From Arthrobacter sp. M4 (GTDB lineage Bacteria; Actinomycetota; Actinomycetes; Actinomycetales; Micrococcaceae), in NCBI RefSeq assembly GCF_020251205.1, contig NZ_JAIWYX010000001.1, positions 1 to 64,000 on the forward strand: a DNA stretch of 64,000 bases, written 5' to 3'. Positions 41,398-50,203 of this stretch are shown in pieces; positions within the stretch are counted from its first letter, which is position 1, and the number at the start of each line of letters is the position of its first letter. The position numbers and the translations under genes were made by a program. The notes below the pieces were generated by a model. It saw only the letters and a list, made by a program, of their open reading frames with translations. It made no database searches and was not told the DNA's origin.

Positions 41398-41447
41398 GCA
41401 GCAATAAGGGAGCCGGATCCATCGGGATCCGGCTCCCTTATTGCTGC
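41398..41447. terminator. Strong 23-bp hairpin terminator after ettA
   Basis: A perfect 23-bp stem (41398-41420 with 41425-41447) with loop ATCG. The stem includes TTATTGC near its 3' arm. It also lies 30 bases past the tesB stop on the other strand, so it serves both. Confidence 0.9.
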
Positions 41448-41477
41448 GGCATTCGGTTCAGTCGCGTTTCGATCCGT

Positions 41478-42434
41478 CTAGGCAGGGGTTCCCTCCATGG
41501 GACCTGACCGGGCAGCCCCGCTTGCTCCGCCCTCAGGCATCCGGACCATGCCTTCTTGGGCCACGGAAGCCACATGGACCCCATCCCGGTTGAAGATCCT
41601 GCCCATAGCCAGCCCACGGGCTCCTTGGGCGGAGGGGGATTCCTGAACGTACAGCAGCCATTCATCGACTCGCACGGGACGGTGCCACCACATCGCGTGG
41701 TCCAGGCTGGCAACGCTCATGCCAGGAGTCATCCAGCTCAACCCATGGTTGCGGAGCACTGACTCCAGGAGGGTGTAGTCGCTAGCGTAGGCGAGGGCCG
41801 CGCGATGCAGATTGTCGTCATCTGGCATGGGGCCAAAAGTTTTCATCCAGACGGCGTTGCTTGCCTCATGGCGTTTGTCTGCGGAGACGTAGATGGCGGG
41901 ATCGATGTGCCGAATGTCGAAAGGCCGTTCAAACGCCAGGTGCCTCGCAACTGGATGGTCGAAGCGACTCAGAAGGTCTGCTGTGCTGGGCAGCGTCTCG
42001 GGGTCGGGAACACCCTCAGGCATGGCCGACTGATGCTCAACGCCGTTGTCCGCTGTTTGGTAGGACGCGATCATCGACAGGATGGGAATGCCGTCCTGGT
42101 AGGCGTGGACGCGTCGAGCAGAGAATGACCGGCCGTCCCTCAGCCGTTGTACCCCGAACGTGATCGGCTTGTCGGCGTCGCCAGGACGAAGGAAGTAGCC
42201 GTGCATCGAATGCACAGTCCGTTCGCTGTCCACGGTCCGCATGGCAGCCACCAAGGATTGCGCAAGCACCTGGCCACCAAAAACGCGCTGCCTGGGCTGC
42301 TTTTGTGATGGCCCGAGGAAGATGTCTTCATCGGTCCTGGCACCTTCGAGCTGTCCCAGGTCCAGCAAATCGATGAGGGTGGTTGTAGGGTCCTGTTTCG
42401 CCTCGCGGTCGACGTCGGCCGTGGTGTCAGTCAT
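41478..42434 (-). CDS. tesB: Acyl-CoA thioesterase II (TesB)
   Basis: A 318-residue double hot-dog thioesterase hydrolysing medium- to long-chain acyl-CoA. It shows RVFGGQVLAQSLVAAMRT, VHSMHGYFLRPGDADKPITFGVQRLRDGRSFSARRVHAYQDG, the second hot dog with MSVASLDHAMWWHRPVRVDEWLLY, and SPSAQGARGLAMGRIFNRDG. The catalytic Asp/Ser-Thr/Gln network lies in these segments. TAGAGT (complement 42441-42446) precedes ATG 42434 by six bases with no SD, another probable leaderless gene. It is divergent from the 42499 gene. Confidence 0.95.
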   Translation of the reverse strand: MTDTTADVDREAKQDPTTTLIDLLDLGQLEGARTDEDIFLGPSQKQPRQRVFGGQVLAQSLVAAMRTVDSERTVHSMHGYFLRPGDADKPITFGVQRLRDGRSFSARRVHAYQDGIPILSMIASYQTADNGVEHQSAMPEGVPDPETLPSTADLLSRFDHPVARHLAFERPFDIRHIDPAIYVSADKRHEASNAVWMKTFGPMPDDDNLHRAALAYASDYTLLESVLRNHGLSWMTPGMSVASLDHAMWWHRPVRVDEWLLYVQESPSAQGARGLAMGRIFNRDGVHVASVAQEGMVRMPEGGASGAARSGPMEGTPA

Positions 42435-42498
42435 GGTCTGACTCTAGACTGCGGCCCGAACAGCGCTCAACCGATGCCGTGCCGGTAGAGTCAATCGT

Positions 42499-43170
42499 GT
42501 GACCGACGTGTTGACCCAATCCCTCCGGTTCGCCGATCCTCGTGACCTGGCCGACCTTCGAACGTACGCTACACGCGCTAAGTCGATCGATGACGGCGCC
42601 ATTCGGCTCCAGGCTGCAGGACAGGTACTCGCGGCTTACGTTTGCGTGCTGCGGCCGCGACTCTTGGGGGAATCCACGCCCACCATCCTCGGTTTGCGCA
42701 CCATGGCCCTCGCCGAGCCAGCCCAACTGGATGTCACGGTGTCGCTGTCATCCGTCCTTGATCGGCTTGCACGTGCCGGCGCCGAAGACGTGGAACTTCC
42801 GGTCCCGCCGACCACCGTGTCAGAGTCGTGGACAGGCGTCAGCGCTCCTCGAACTGGCTGGGAACCCTTGGGGACGGTAAGTGACGCCGAGCTGAAGGAA
42901 GCCGCCGACGCCGGCATCGCCGAAGTGGCACGCACGGTCCCAGACCGGCCTGGAACACTGATGGTGAACAACACTCGGGCTGCAGTGTGGGGCCGTGGCC
43001 TTGCAACGGCTGCCGGAATTCCCGCGGGCGCCGCGTTCGCAGCCTACGCCCTCGGGTTCCTGGGCGAAGGCGAACAAGCGCTTTTTCGCAACGGTCGGTG
43101 GTTCCGTGTAAGCGGGGTCCGGGGCCACGTCCTTGTCCGCACCGGAGCCGGGCTGGGCCTCTCGGCTTAG
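42499..43170 (+). CDS. Conserved hypothetical protein
   Basis: A 223-residue protein with no family I can name. The N-terminal half is helical (DLADLRTYATRAKSIDDGAIRLQAAGQVLAAYVCVL), followed by a short beta-rich stretch with GLRTMALAEPAQLDVTVSL and a C-terminal Gly/Ala-rich part (GIPAGAAFAAYALGFLGEGEQALF). No signal peptide; at most one weakly hydrophobic segment. TAGAGT at 42486-42491 lies seven bases before GTG 42499, a leaderless arrangement mirrored by tesB on the other strand. Coding composition is normal, so it is probably a real vertically inherited gene. Confidence 0.75.
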   Translation: MTDVLTQSLRFADPRDLADLRTYATRAKSIDDGAIRLQAAGQVLAAYVCVLRPRLLGESTPTILGLRTMALAEPAQLDVTVSLSSVLDRLARAGAEDVELPVPPTTVSESWTGVSAPRTGWEPLGTVSDAELKEAADAGIAEVARTVPDRPGTLMVNNTRAAVWGRGLATAAGIPAGAAFAAYALGFLGEGEQALFRNGRWFRVSGVRGHVLVRTGAGLGLSA

Positions 43171-43254
43171 CTGTTCGCCGAGCCTGCCCGAGCCGCGCCC
43201 AGCCTGCCGAACTCGTCGACGCGCCCACAGGAGGCTAGGCGGGTGGACAGAGAT

Positions 43255-43752
43255 TTATTGGACGGCCGATGGGCTGTTCACCATGGTGAGGGCAGCGCGC
43301 TCCATGTAGTCCCACAGCGTTCCCTCGTGCAAAGGCGGGAGCTCCAACGAATCCACGGCAGCACGCATATGGAAGAGCCAGCGGTCCTTTGCCTCGGGCG
43401 TGACGCGGAAGGGCATGTGCCGCATGCGCAGGCGTGGGTGGCCACGTTCCTGGCTGTAGGTTGTGGGTCCGCCCCAGTATTGCTCAAGGAACATCAGGAA
43501 CCGGCGCTTGGCGGGCCCCAGGTCCTCTTCCGGGTACATCGGGCGAAGCAATGGATCCTTCGCCACGCCGTCGTAGAAGACATCGATGAGCTTCACGAAC
43601 GTTTCGTGGCCACCCACGGCGTCGTAAAAGCTGTCTGTGTAACCCGGCTGGCTGAACGGATCGTTTTGCATGAGGGGTCGCCCTGCAAGCGGGGTTCTCC
43701 CAGCGGGATCCGGCGCTGAAGCCTGGGGATGGCCCGGGGGCTGCTCGGTCAT
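43255..43752 (-). CDS. glbO: Group II truncated haemoglobin (GlbO-like)
   Basis: A 165-residue truncated globin with a proline-rich N-terminal extension of about 35 residues. The 2/2 globin fold is FYDAVGGHETFVKLIDVFYDGVAKDPLLRPMYPEEDLGPAKRRFLMFLEQYWGG, with the proximal histidine region HPRLRMRHMPFRV and VDSLELPPLHEGTLWDYMERAA. Group II globins bind O2 and may handle NO or peroxides and associate with membranes. ATG 43752 lies one base after the mscS stop and has AAGGCGAG upstream, so it is coupled to mscS. Confidence 0.93.
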   Translation of the reverse strand: MTEQPPGHPQASAPDPAGRTPLAGRPLMQNDPFSQPGYTDSFYDAVGGHETFVKLIDVFYDGVAKDPLLRPMYPEEDLGPAKRRFLMFLEQYWGGPTTYSQERGHPRLRMRHMPFRVTPEAKDRWLFHMRAAVDSLELPPLHEGTLWDYMERAALTMVNSPSAVQ

Positions 43753-43753
43753 G

Positions 43754-44500
43754 CTATTCACTCGCCTTCTGGTCGGGGTGCTCTGTGGTCTTGGGGGACG
43801 CCGGCACGCTGGCGGCCCGACTTGTCGAGGGGACACCGCTTGACGAATTCTCCTCGGCTGCTGCGGAATCGACGTCCGGTTGCGACGGGACATAATTGCC
43901 TTGCGACCTGTTTCCGACGCGAAGGATCTCACCGTTCCGCAAGTACCAGATGGCGCCGTCCTCTGCCCGGACGCGGGTGATGCGCAGACCCACGGACTCC
44001 ACTATCCCGACCACTTCGCTGGTCTCTATGACATCTCCGATGCCGTACTGGTCCTCGATAGTGATGAAGATCCCGGCCAGGAAGTCACGGATAAGCTGCT
44101 GGGCGCCGAAGCCAATCGCCACACCGAGGATTCCAACGCTGGTCAACAGCGGCGTGATGTCTACATTGAGATACCTCAGGATGTAAATGATTGAGATCGT
44201 CACCACCGCTACGGTTGCGACGCTTTTGAGCAAGGATCCAATGGTGTGCGCCCTTTGGGCCCGTCGTTCGTGATCCAATGCTCTCAGCGCTGGTGCCACC
44301 CACTTGAAGTGCGGTTTTTTGAAGAAGGTGGTTCCCGCGGCCACCCTTTTGGTGATTCGGGAAATTGCAAAGCTCGCGATCAACCAGATTACGGTTCCCA
44401 CGCCAAGTGTGATGAAGATGCCTGCCAAGTCGATCGCTGCTACGTCCCTGACTATGGCATCGGTCGATGTTTCCTGGACTGCTGCGGCGTTGCTGTACAT
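43754..44500 (-). CDS. Small-conductance mechanosensitive channel (MscS family)
   Basis: A 248-residue channel. A first membrane segment is IDLAGIFITLGVGTVIWLIASFAI, then a second near VAVVTISIIYILRY, and the pore helix LLTSVGILGVAIGFGAQQLIRDFLAG with the Gly/Ala pattern of TM3. The beta domain DQYGIGDVIETSEVVGIVESVGLRITRVRAEDG, IWYLRNGEILRVGNRSQG follows; the tail is Ser/Pro-rich. It releases solutes on hypo-osmotic shock. The start follows AGGAG. It precedes glbO by one base. Confidence 0.92.
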   Translation of the reverse strand: MYSNAAAVQETSTDAIVRDVAAIDLAGIFITLGVGTVIWLIASFAISRITKRVAAGTTFFKKPHFKWVAPALRALDHERRAQRAHTIGSLLKSVATVAVVTISIIYILRYLNVDITPLLTSVGILGVAIGFGAQQLIRDFLAGIFITIEDQYGIGDVIETSEVVGIVESVGLRITRVRAEDGAIWYLRNGEILRVGNRSQGNYVPSQPDVDSAAAEENSSSGVPSTSRAASVPASPKTTEHPDQKASE

Positions 44501-44587
44501 CGTTGGGGTTTGCTCCTGCTAAATAGTTCGTTCGCGGGGCGCGGACAGACCTGTCCTGTTCCAACCCTATAGCCGTAGCGTGTGGCC

Positions 44588-45646
44588 ATGCGCATCCTCA
44601 TTTTGGGCGGCACGGCGTTCCTTTCGGCGGAGATTGCCCGCCAATCAGTCATAGCCGGTCACAGCGTCACCTGCCTGGCTCGCGCTAGCACAAGGTTGCC
44701 TCCCCCGGGAGCACGCCTGGTGCGCGCAGACCGCTCCGGTAACGCAGACGCGTATGAAGCGCTGGAGGGCGATTGGGACGCCGTCGTCGAAGTTGCCCGC
44801 GACCCGGTTCAGGCGCGACAAGCGCTCAAAGCGCTGGCGGGACGCACCCGCCATTGGACATTCGTGTCGAGCTGTTCCGTGTACGCCAGGCACGATATTC
44901 CGGGCGGGGACGAGTCTGCCGCCCTCTTGGCAGCGCTGCCGGAGGGTGCGTCGTATTCAGCGGACGTATACGGAGAAGCGAAAGTTGCCATCGAGGCCGC
45001 AACCAACGAGTTGGTTGGTGACCGGGCGCACATTGTGAGGGCGGGGCTGATCGCCGGTCCTGGCGACGAAACGGACCGTTATGGCTACTGGCCGGCGCGC
45101 TTCGCCCGATCACAGCACTCAAGTGCGGCCGGCGAAACGGACTCCCAGGTCCTGGTGCCTGACGTTCCGGATCAGCACACTCAGGTGATTGATGTGCGCG
45201 ACGTCGCCGCATGGGTACTCGACGCAGCCGGACGGGGCATCGCCGGAACCTACAACGCAGTGGGCGACGTGGTGCCCTTTGCCGACGTCGTTGCCGCCTC
45301 CGAGCGGCTGGCCCGCCAGCTGTCCCAAGACCCCGACGGCGGCCGCGTCCTTGGAGGCGCCAACTGGTTTGTGAGGCCCGCGCCAGAGCGGTGGCTGGTG
45401 GCGCACGGCGTGGGTTATTGGTCCGGTCCGGACTCGCTCCCGCTGTGGCTGCCGCCCCAGCATGAGGGATTCTCCGCCCGGTCCAACGCAGCTGCCCGAA
45501 ATCTGGGCCTCCAGCTCCGTCCTTGGGAGGACACGCTCCAGGCAACACTCGACGACGAATTGGCCCGCGGACTCAACCGCCGGCGCAACGCGGGAATGAG
45601 TCCGGCGACGGAGGCTGCGTTGCTCGCCGAGCTCGCGGCCCGATAG
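44588..45646 (+). CDS. NAD-dependent epimerase/dehydratase family protein
   Basis: A 352-residue extended SDR. It opens with the cofactor motif RILILGGTAFLSAEIARQSV, has VSSCSVYARHDIPGG and the catalytic Tyr/Lys in SADVYGEAKVAIEAATNELVGD, then VRAGLIAGPGDETDRYGYWPARFA and DVRDVAAWVLDAAGRGIAGTYNAVGD. The C-terminal WEDTLQATLDDELARGLNRR is typical of an actinobacterial subgroup often annotated as reductases; the substrate is unknown. ATG 44588 is preferred over GTG 44582 because TAGCGT ends six bases upstream, indicating a leaderless message. Confidence 0.88.
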   Translation: MRILILGGTAFLSAEIARQSVIAGHSVTCLARASTRLPPPGARLVRADRSGNADAYEALEGDWDAVVEVARDPVQARQALKALAGRTRHWTFVSSCSVYARHDIPGGDESAALLAALPEGASYSADVYGEAKVAIEAATNELVGDRAHIVRAGLIAGPGDETDRYGYWPARFARSQHSSAAGETDSQVLVPDVPDQHTQVIDVRDVAAWVLDAAGRGIAGTYNAVGDVVPFADVVAASERLARQLSQDPDGGRVLGGANWFVRPAPERWLVAHGVGYWSGPDSLPLWLPPQHEGFSARSNAAARNLGLQLRPWEDTLQATLDDELARGLNRRRNAGMSPATEAALLAELAAR

Positions 45647-45690
45647 CCAAGCAGCTGCTACCGCCACCTCCCCGCCGCCTGCGGTGCGGA

Positions 45691-45852
45691 CCCCGCCTGG
45701 CGCGCACACTTCGCCTGGCGCGCAGACCCCGACGGCGGTGCGGGCCCCGACGGCGGTGCGGGCCCCGACGGCGGTGCGGGCCCCGACGGCGGTGCGGGTC
45801 CCGCCTGTTGTGCGGACCCCGCCAGGCGTGCAGACCCCGCCTGCGGGGCATT
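45691..45852. repeat. 18-bp tandem repeat array (about nine units)
   Basis: Four identical units CCCCGACGGCGGTGCGGG occupy 45727-45798. Degenerate 18-bp units flank them at 45691, 45709, 45799, 45817 and 45835, with a partial unit before 45691. It lies between the convergent epimerase-like and osmC genes. The unit length is a multiple of three, so reading frames stay open across it on both strands. Confidence 0.93.
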
Positions 45853-45865
45853 TCCGACGGCGGCG

Positions 45866-46345
45866 CTACGGGGAAGCTGTCAGTGTGACAGGCTCGTGGT
45901 GGACCGGGAAATTGACGCTGCGTGCAATGAAGCACACGTTGTTGGCTTCATGATGCATTTCCGCCATCAGATCAAGATGTGCGGGGTTCGCCAGGGTGAC
46001 AGTTGGCCGGAGTGTCACCACCTCGAACTGCCCGCTGCCGTCCCTGTTCAGCCGCATCATTCCCGTCGCGGAATCCACATAATCTGTGACGATGACGCCG
46101 CGCTTCACTGCCACATGCAGGAAGGACAGCATGTGGCATTGCGAAAGTGCCGCCAAAAGCAACTGTTCCGGGTTGTAGCGGGACCTATCGCCGTGGAAGG
46201 TTGGATCGGACGATCCCCTAAGGACCGGCAGGCCCGGAATCTCGACGTCGTGGTCCCGGGAATAATCCCTATAACCGGACGTGCCAGTTCCCCTGTTACC
46301 GGTCCAGCGGACCGTCAATTCGTAGTGGTGTTCGTCAATGCTCAT
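45866..46345 (-). CDS. osmC: OsmC/Ohr-family peroxidase
   Basis: A 159-residue OsmC-fold protein reducing organic hydroperoxides through a cysteine pair. It has YELTVRWTGNRGTGTSGYRDYSRDHDVEI, the first cysteine in ALSQCHMLSFLHVAVKRGV, and the second in MHHEANNVCFIARSVNFPV. Length and spacing fit the OsmC subgroup more than Ohr. The ATG follows an AGGGAAACAGGG stretch. The gene ends 14 bases from the tandem array and lies downstream of pepN; the two could be co-transcribed (12-base gap). Confidence 0.92.
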   Translation of the reverse strand: MSIDEHHYELTVRWTGNRGTGTSGYRDYSRDHDVEIPGLPVLRGSSDPTFHGDRSRYNPEQLLLAALSQCHMLSFLHVAVKRGVIVTDYVDSATGMMRLNRDGSGQFEVVTLRPTVTLANPAHLDLMAEMHHEANNVCFIARSVNFPVHHEPVTLTASP

Positions 46346-46357
46346 AGCCCTGTTTCC

Positions 46358-48919
46358 CTAGACATCGGCCGCCCTTGCCCGCAGGGCGCGCGCAACGCCG
46401 TCGCGGTTTTCCAGCATCATGCGCCGCAGGGCGGCGTCACCCTCAGCCAGGCCACTGATGAACTCGTCAGTGCGCGCCACGGTCGCCTCGGTTGTCAGCT
46501 GGGCAGGGTAGAGGCCGACGACGATCTGCTGCGCCAGCGCATGCGTGCGGTCTTTCACGATTCCGGGAACAGCCTTGAAGTAGCGCTCAGCAAACGGCTC
46601 CAGCAGCGATGTGTCGGGAACGCGGGTGAAGCCGGCGACGGCGGACGCCTGCAACGCGTTCGACAGTTCGCCCTCGACGACGATCGACTCCCAGGCCGCT
46701 TCCTTCGCTTCCGCCGTGGGAATGGCCGCTTTAGCCAAAGCAGCGGCATTCTGGCCGTTGGAGGTGTTGTCCCGCTCCAGTTCCGTGTCGATCTCTGCCT
46801 GCACGGCACGTCCGCCAACCACCAGCGATTGGAGCAGCTCCCAGCGAAGGTCCTGGTCCACGGTGAGGTTGTCAAGGATGAGGCTTCCGTCCAGCAGGCC
46901 TTGCACGGTATCCAACTGTCCAGAGCTGCGGGCGTGGAGCGCAAAAGCCTTGACGAACTGCAGCTGCGCATCCGAACCCGGGCCGACTTCCTTGGCAAGC
47001 CGCCACAGAGTGTCCGCTGCGGAAACGATTGCTGCGTCTTTGTGCGCTTCGGCCACATAATAGGTCAGGGTAGTGGCGAGTTGGCGAAGCTGTACCAGGA
47101 TGACGGAGGAGTCGGATTCCTCGGCAATGTTGGCCAGGATCAGCTGCACGTATTCCCGTGCCGGAGTTTCGCCGTCGCGCGCCGCGTCCCAGGCCGAACC
47201 CCACACGAGCGTGCGCGGCAGACTCGCGGCAAAGTCTTTCAGGTGGGCCTTGGCCGTGGCCCAGGAAGTCTCGTCGAGGCGGACCTTGGCGTAGGCAAGG
47301 TCGTCGTCGTTGAGCAGGAGCAAGTCGGGGCGGCGCATTCCTTCCACACCGGCAACGTTTGTGCGTTCGCCGTCGACGTCGAGTTCCTCGCGGTGAACCC
47401 GCTCGAGGCGACCGCCGGGGGAGAGGTTATAGAACCCCACCGCCAGGCGGTGCGGACGAAGGGTTGGCTGTTCTTTGATCGCGGTTTGGACGATCGACAA
47501 GGACGTAATGGTGCCGTGGTCGTCAACGTGGATCTCCGGCGCAAGTGTGTTGACGCCACTGGTCTCCAGCCAGAGCTTGCCCCAGTGGTCCAAATCACGG
47601 CCGCTGGCAGCCTCCAGTTCCTGCATGAGGTCCTCGAGTTCGGTGTTCTGCCATGCGTGCTTCGCGAAGTATTTCCGAACGCCCGCCATGAATTCTTCCT
47701 GGCCAACCCAGGCGACGAGTTGCCGCAGGACGGAGGCCCCCTTGGCATACGTGATGCCGTCAAAATTCACTTCGACGTCCCGCAGGTCGTTGATCTCCGC
47801 GAAAATCGGGTGCGTCGTGGGCAGTTGATCCTGGCGGTAGGCCCAGGACTTCTCCACTGAGGCGAAAGTAGTCCAGGCATGGTCGAATTCCGTGTTCTCC
47901 ACAGCGGCCAGGTGCGACATGTATTCCGCGAAGGACTCATTGAGCCAGAGGTCGTTCCACCAACGCATCGTTACGAGGTCGCCGAACCACATGTGGGCCA
48001 GTTCGTGCAGCACGGTGATCGCGCGCCGTTCCACCTGGGCGCCGGTGACCTTACCCCGGAATACATAGCCTTCCAGGATGGTGACGGCTCCCGCGTTCTC
48101 CATCGCACCGGCGTTGAACTCCGGCACGAACAGCTGATCATATTTTTCGAAGGGGTACGCAAAGCCGAACTGCTTTTCAAAGAATTCAAAGCCCTGCCGG
48201 GTCAAAGTGAAAATGTTGTCGGCGTCCAGGTATTGCATAAGGGACTTCCGGGCAAAGACGCCCAGCGGGATGACCCTGCCGTCTGCGCTGGTGACTTCGC
48301 TCCGGACCGACTGGTACGGCCCCGCGATGAGCGCCGTCACGTAGGAGGACAGCCGCGCAGTTGGCGCAAAGGCCCACACCGAGCGGGCCGCCCCGTCCTG
48401 CCCCGGTTCTGTTTCGACAGGCGCTGGCGTGGGGGAGTTGGACACAACGTCCCAGTGCGACGGTGCCGTGACCGTGAACTTGAACGTGGCTTTGAGGTCT
48501 GGCTGCTCAAAGACAGCAAACATCCGCCGGGAGTCCGGAACCTCGAACTGCGTGTAAAGGTAAACCTCGCCGTCCACCGGGTCCACGAACCGGTGGAGAC
48601 CTTCGCCGGTGTTCATGTACGGGGCGTCGGCAACCACTGTCAGCTGGTTGTGGTCTTCCAGCGCCGGTAGTTGGATGCGCACCCCGTCAGACACTTCGGC
48701 CGGGTCCAGGGAACGGCCATTGAGTGTCACTGAATGGACCTTGTTGGTGATCGCGTCGATGAACGTTGATGACCCTGCCACAGCCGTAAACCGGACCACC
48801 GTTGTGGAACCGAACACTTCGGCGCCCTTGGTGAGGTCAAGAGCTACCTCGTAGGAATCAACGGTGACGAGGGCGGCGCGTTCACTGGCTTCAGCGCGCG
48901 TCAGGTTCAGGCCTGGCAA
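46358..48919 (-). CDS. pepN: Aminopeptidase N (M1 metallopeptidase)
   Basis: An 853-residue cytosolic zinc aminopeptidase. It has the exopeptidase motif in FNAGAMENAGAVTI and the HEXXH-18-E zinc site in TVLHELAHMWFGDLV with NESFAEY. Further on are FDGITYAKGASVLRQLVAWVG and the long C-terminal helical domain ending in LRRMMLENRDGVARALRARA. Length matches actinobacterial PepN. The start is TTG 48919 (LPGLNLTRAEAS) with CTGGAGG upstream; the frame stays open to 49561 on this strand, but that part overlaps the divergent DUF1648 gene and is not conserved. Confidence 0.95.
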   Translation of the reverse strand: MPGLNLTRAEASERAALVTVDSYEVALDLTKGAEVFGSTTVVRFTAVAGSSTFIDAITNKVHSVTLNGRSLDPAEVSDGVRIQLPALEDHNQLTVVADAPYMNTGEGLHRFVDPVDGEVYLYTQFEVPDSRRMFAVFEQPDLKATFKFTVTAPSHWDVVSNSPTPAPVETEPGQDGAARSVWAFAPTARLSSYVTALIAGPYQSVRSEVTSADGRVIPLGVFARKSLMQYLDADNIFTLTRQGFEFFEKQFGFAYPFEKYDQLFVPEFNAGAMENAGAVTILEGYVFRGKVTGAQVERRAITVLHELAHMWFGDLVTMRWWNDLWLNESFAEYMSHLAAVENTEFDHAWTTFASVEKSWAYRQDQLPTTHPIFAEINDLRDVEVNFDGITYAKGASVLRQLVAWVGQEEFMAGVRKYFAKHAWQNTELEDLMQELEAASGRDLDHWGKLWLETSGVNTLAPEIHVDDHGTITSLSIVQTAIKEQPTLRPHRLAVGFYNLSPGGRLERVHREELDVDGERTNVAGVEGMRRPDLLLLNDDDLAYAKVRLDETSWATAKAHLKDFAASLPRTLVWGSAWDAARDGETPAREYVQLILANIAEESDSSVILVQLRQLATTLTYYVAEAHKDAAIVSAADTLWRLAKEVGPGSDAQLQFVKAFALHARSSGQLDTVQGLLDGSLILDNLTVDQDLRWELLQSLVVGGRAVQAEIDTELERDNTSNGQNAAALAKAAIPTAEAKEAAWESIVVEGELSNALQASAVAGFTRVPDTSLLEPFAERYFKAVPGIVKDRTHALAQQIVVGLYPAQLTTEATVARTDEFISGLAEGDAALRRMMLENRDGVARALRARAADV

Positions 48920-49054
48920 GTTGGTGCCTCCAGATGGTCGGGGATTCGCCGCCTGGCTCCGGCCGACGGCGGCACTGTGAAGCCATTCTTTCAGTTTGGG
49001 TGTGGAAGGCAAGGACGTGGTTCCGGGTGTCTCGCGCCGGAGTAGCGTTGAGGC

Positions 49055-50053
49055 ATGGGATGGTTTCGTGACTCGCTGGACCTGCGGGCCCTTCGCTTCG
49101 CCGTGGCTTTTCCGCTGCTGCTCGCGGCAGCGTTCGCTGTATGTGCCTGGCTTTTGCGAGCCGACCTTCCCGAACCCGTAGCCATTGCCTGGGATACGCG
49201 AGGTGGAACCGCGTTCGTTCCGTTCGGCATCTATGTCCTGGCCGGGGCATTGCTGATCACGGCCGTGGGCTGGGTCGTGTTCGCCCAGGCCGTTCCTATC
49301 TCCCGGCCGATCATCATGCGGCGGATCATGATGGGACTGGGCCTGATGACCAGCCTCTTCACCACATCCGTGCTGGCGGCCGGCATAGTGGGACAAGCCG
49401 GCGTCGCGGACGCGCGTGACTCGCACGTCGACGCCACAGTCCTCGCCTTGGGCAGCGGCGCGGCGCTTTCCCTCGGTGTCGTTATGTCCTTTGCCTTCAA
49501 GCCGGATGCCCGTTGGACGCCGGAGGACGACAGGGCCCTGGCCCGTGAATTCGACCTTCATGAGGATCCGCTGCTCGCCGAAGATTCAATGAAGCTGTGG
49601 GTGCATGCACGGAGTTCGGTCTTTGTGATGATCTGCGTGGCGTCCCTGTTTCCTGCGGCACTGATAGCCGTGGCGCTCCCTTGGTTGGGCGCCCTTCTGG
49701 CGGTGGTGGCCGCCGTCGGAGCGGGGTTCCTGTTCGCCAGGGTCCGGGCCGATCGCCGAGGCCTGCGCGTTTTCGTTGCCGGAGCCCTGCGGGTCCTGGA
49801 CGTGCCAGCAGCAGACATAACCGGGGCGACGGCGGCCGACGTGAAGGCGGCTGACTTCGGCGGATGGGGCTTCCGGCACCACGGCGGCTCCACAGCCATG
49901 TTGGTCAGCAGTGGACCTGCCGTCCTGGTGAACCGTCGCAACGGCCGGAGGATCGCCCTGAGTGCAGGCACTCACGACGCCGCCGCGCGCCTTGCCTGGA
50001 TACTCAACAGGGTTGCGGCCAGGGCGCAACGCGAAGAACAGCCGCCGCAGTAG
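49055..50053 (+). CDS. DUF1648-like membrane protein
   Basis: A 332-residue membrane protein. The first span is ALRFAVAFPLLLAAAFAVCAWLL, followed by DLPEPVAIAWDTRGGTAFVPFG, the DUF1648 signature loop. Further spans lie at IYVLAGALLITAVGWVVF, MGLGLMTSLFTTSVLAAGI, ALGSGAALSLGVVMSF and a hairpin at VFVMICVASLFPAALIAVALPWLGALLAVVAAV. A soluble C-terminal PH-like domain (LRVLDVPAADITGATA, AVLVNRRNGRRIAL) follows. Function unknown. TAGCGT at 49043-49048 lies six bases before the ATG, indicating a leaderless message. Confidence 0.83.
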   Translation: MGWFRDSLDLRALRFAVAFPLLLAAAFAVCAWLLRADLPEPVAIAWDTRGGTAFVPFGIYVLAGALLITAVGWVVFAQAVPISRPIIMRRIMMGLGLMTSLFTTSVLAAGIVGQAGVADARDSHVDATVLALGSGAALSLGVVMSFAFKPDARWTPEDDRALAREFDLHEDPLLAEDSMKLWVHARSSVFVMICVASLFPAALIAVALPWLGALLAVVAAVGAGFLFARVRADRRGLRVFVAGALRVLDVPAADITGATAADVKAADFGGWGFRHHGGSTAMLVSSGPAVLVNRRNGRRIALSAGTHDAAARLAWILNRVAARAQREEQPPQ

Positions 50054-50203
50054 TGCAAGGGCGGCCCTACCACTCCGAGCGCCCTCGACTGCAGTGGTAA
50101 CAAGGGAGCCAAGGGTCACTGGCCTAGTAGTCTATGTACGCACCTCGAACCGCCCGCGCCTGGCAGAAAGCAGCCTCGGCGCGCCCAACTGAATGGACTA
50201 CCC

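Noticed and set aside
45691..45852. CRISPR-like array
   Set aside because: Units are contiguous 18-mers without spacers, and no cas genes are present.
45896..47860. 654-codon open frame on the plus strand
   Set aside because: Antisense shadow of osmC and pepN, both full-length and unmistakable.
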